A stretch of DNA of 64,000 bases from assembly GCA_024195585.1 (NCBI GenBank), contig SWBL01000142.1:53729-117728 (forward strand), read 5' to 3'. Below are positions 62,158 through 64,000 of the stretch, piece after piece (positions within the stretch are counted from its first letter, which is position 1; every line of letters starts with the position of its first letter). The notes under the pieces are model-generated. The model saw only the letters and a program-made list of their open reading frames with translations. It did not search any database and was not told the DNA's origin. Origin of the DNA: Aureobasidium sp. EXF-3400. Lineage: Eukaryota; Ascomycota; Dothideomycetes; Dothideales; Saccotheciaceae. A program made the position numbers and the translations under genes.

Positions 62158-64000
62158 GCTCGTATGTTGCAATCATATCTGCTGGTTGCTTTCAAGAAGA
62201 ATTTTTTTTGGTGGCTCAAAAGAAGCACAGACGTCGTTGTCGGTTGTTCTTTCCCGCCGAAATTCTGCCCGTCCATCGAGCCTACCCATTGAATCCGTGG
62301 TCATTGTGCATACAGCTGATCTATAAACAGCTCGATATATTTGTTTTCTCATATTAATACCAAGAAGACATCCTTGTTCTCATAATTTGTTTTGTTTTGA
62401 AGATGGCTGAGATCAAGCAACGAAGGCTCTGCGGCTGGCGCGGCCACTCTTCAAGCCATCATCGGATGCAGTGGAATCAACGCCGATGCTAAGTCCTCCG
62501 GGCCTCTTCCCATTCGTCTTGACATCAATTTGCACCTTTTCCCAAATGCAAACATTCCTCCTTCTGAGAGCCTAGAATACTTACACAGCCTTGTGACCCC
62601 GGAGCACTGCTCCATCCTCCACCGGCCCCTTTTCTGTTCGTCGCTGTTGCTGTCCCATCGGCTCATATCAATAGACACAAGCCCTGGAGAGCGCCTCCGC
62701 AAACCTTCCTGACAACCCTGTTGGCCGGCTTCCAGGCCACCACCACCAAAAAGTCAGATTCCATCCCGCGTGCGAGGACAAAAAAAGTCTCCCCGAACTT
62801 TTCCATGCGAGATCGATCCCCAGATGTCTTTCCTTACAGGGCGTGTTTGCGCGAGGAAGTGGAGTGTTGTCCCTGGATCCCTGTGTCCCGCTTGGCGCTT
62901 GTTTACGCGATCTCGTGGGGACTAGAACTACGGCTCGTCTGCTTTGCTTCTTTTGCGCAGTTCTGCCTTGGTTCGAGTGGATATTTTTTCCAGTCGTCAT
63001 TTGACGTCGTTCGCTTGCGGGTGTTCCTGCATGTGATGATGTGCGGCTGGTGGTCAGCACCTAAAACTGGGAACGGTACCTTTGCACATCCGGCGTCTAC
63101 CTATTTTGCACTGCTTATTCCCACCTCAAGTCTTGCACAACAACCTCTTTTACGAGCGCAAAGTAAATCGATTGCGACTCTTCTACTTTACATGGTTCCA
63201 GACCGCTTGCGCGTACGAGGGTCACTTGGACACAAGTCTTGGAATACGGTGGTTCCATGAACCTCCGAAATGCACCAAGAGGTAACTTAACCTTGTTTTC
63301 CTCCTGCGCAGGGCTATGGCGCTTTTCCGCCCAGACTTTTGACCCGCGAAGATTAAGGTAGGTTTTTATAGTTTGTATACGTGCTAAGCCTGAAATAGTT
63401 TTGCGAGCTGCACGTCTGCCAGACTATTGAAATCTGTGACCATTGCTTTGCTTGTTGTGTCAGGGATGAAGGACTCTTGTTTATTGCAGCTTTTGTGATG
63501 TATCGCATGCATGTAAAGCTGTGCCTTGAAAGTGCGGGACCAAGAGATGCAGTACTCTGCTCCACTGTTCAGCTCGCTGTTGCTATGACGGTGGGACTAT
63601 TGGAAATCCTTCCTGATCTTTTGTTGGAGTCGGTGCTTCTGTCGACGGGAAAAATCCGAAATCGCGATAAAATTGCGACAGCTGTAGTGTGTGGATTGCC
63701 CGCCGCCACGGTGTTGGGATTTGCTGCTTCAGCTGAGCTGGGACTGTCTGTGTCAAACCCCAGCGATGGCTAATTTTGCAATGCTGGGGATGTGCGTCTG
63801 GGTGGATCTCGTGTTGCTGCTGTCATTCCAAATCAGTGTGTGCTAAGGTCTTTTGCCGTATCTTTGTGCCGATGTGGAAGGTGAGTTGGTATAGGGGGCT
63901 TCGGACAGGGAAAAACATCACAATCGCGCAAAACCCAATTTTTGGAATAACTCCCTCAAATCGAACCCAACAAACCCCAGACCGAAGCCAAATTACTCGC
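62158..64000. other. Right end of the window, no gene supported
   Basis: 1.8 kb. The longest frame (62721-63260, 179 codons, plus) has a Cys/Phe/Trp-rich composition without motif. A 98-codon frame at 63477-63773 is somewhat hydrophobic but unrecognised. This may be the upstream region of a gene outside the window. Confidence 0.4.

Noticed and set aside
62721..63260. 179-codon frame at the right end
   Set aside because: No recognisable motif, odd Cys/Trp/Phe composition, no supporting splice or promoter signals.

Overview
The window is nuclear DNA of a filamentous ascomycete (Pezizomycotina). Introns are 45-78 nt with GTAAGT-like donors and CTRAC-like branch points. There are three Zn2Cys6 regulators, a PNP-NACHT-ankyrin NLR, an OYE-type flavoenzyme and a P450, and genes lie on both strands about 0.3-1.7 kb apart. 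No transposon is visible. A Dothideomycete-like fungus would fit, but the sequence alone does not settle the class.

Left part (1-22 kb). An MLH3 gene runs off the left edge. It is followed by a small multi-spanning membrane protein, a small acidic membrane protein, and an intradiol (hydroxyquinol/catechol-type) dioxygenase divergent from a Zn2Cys6 regulator. Next come a seven-exon CTF1/FarA-like Zn2Cys6 regulator with two micro-exons, a Nudix hydrolase, a small ORF lying in frame just before an RpiB-family sugar-phosphate isomerase, a CorA-like membrane protein and a leukotriene-A4-hydrolase-type aminopeptidase.

Centre (23-40 kb). This is the most unusual part. A single-exon 1,428-residue protein has the layout adenylation - thiolation - three repeats of (membrane helices + left-handed beta-helix module). 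That is the architecture of Pls, the epsilon-poly-L-lysine synthetase of Streptomyces, and of its fungal relatives. Beside it lie a DUF4267-like membrane protein, a divergent Zn2Cys6 regulator, an alcohol-acetyltransferase-family enzyme, an OYE-type oxidoreductase, an NmrA-like reductase, a medium-chain dehydrogenase and an extended SDR reductase with an apparent frameshift. Together they look like a candidate biosynthetic cluster for a poly- or oligo-amino acid product; co-regulation is inferred, not shown.

Right part (40-64 kb). Housekeeping genes follow: MET13-type methylenetetrahydrofolate reductase, a TIM-barrel isomerase related to triosephosphate isomerase, and RRP8. After these come a P450, a 1,334-residue PNP-NACHT-ankyrin NLR-type gene, a secreted GMC oxidoreductase with a GPI-like tail, a secreted Cys-rich protein with Kex2 sites, a coiled-coil protein and a tRNA-Arg(ACG). 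The last 1.8 kb holds no gene I can support.

All exon models were read by eye from splice signals, frame continuity and family resemblance. No alignments or searches were run.
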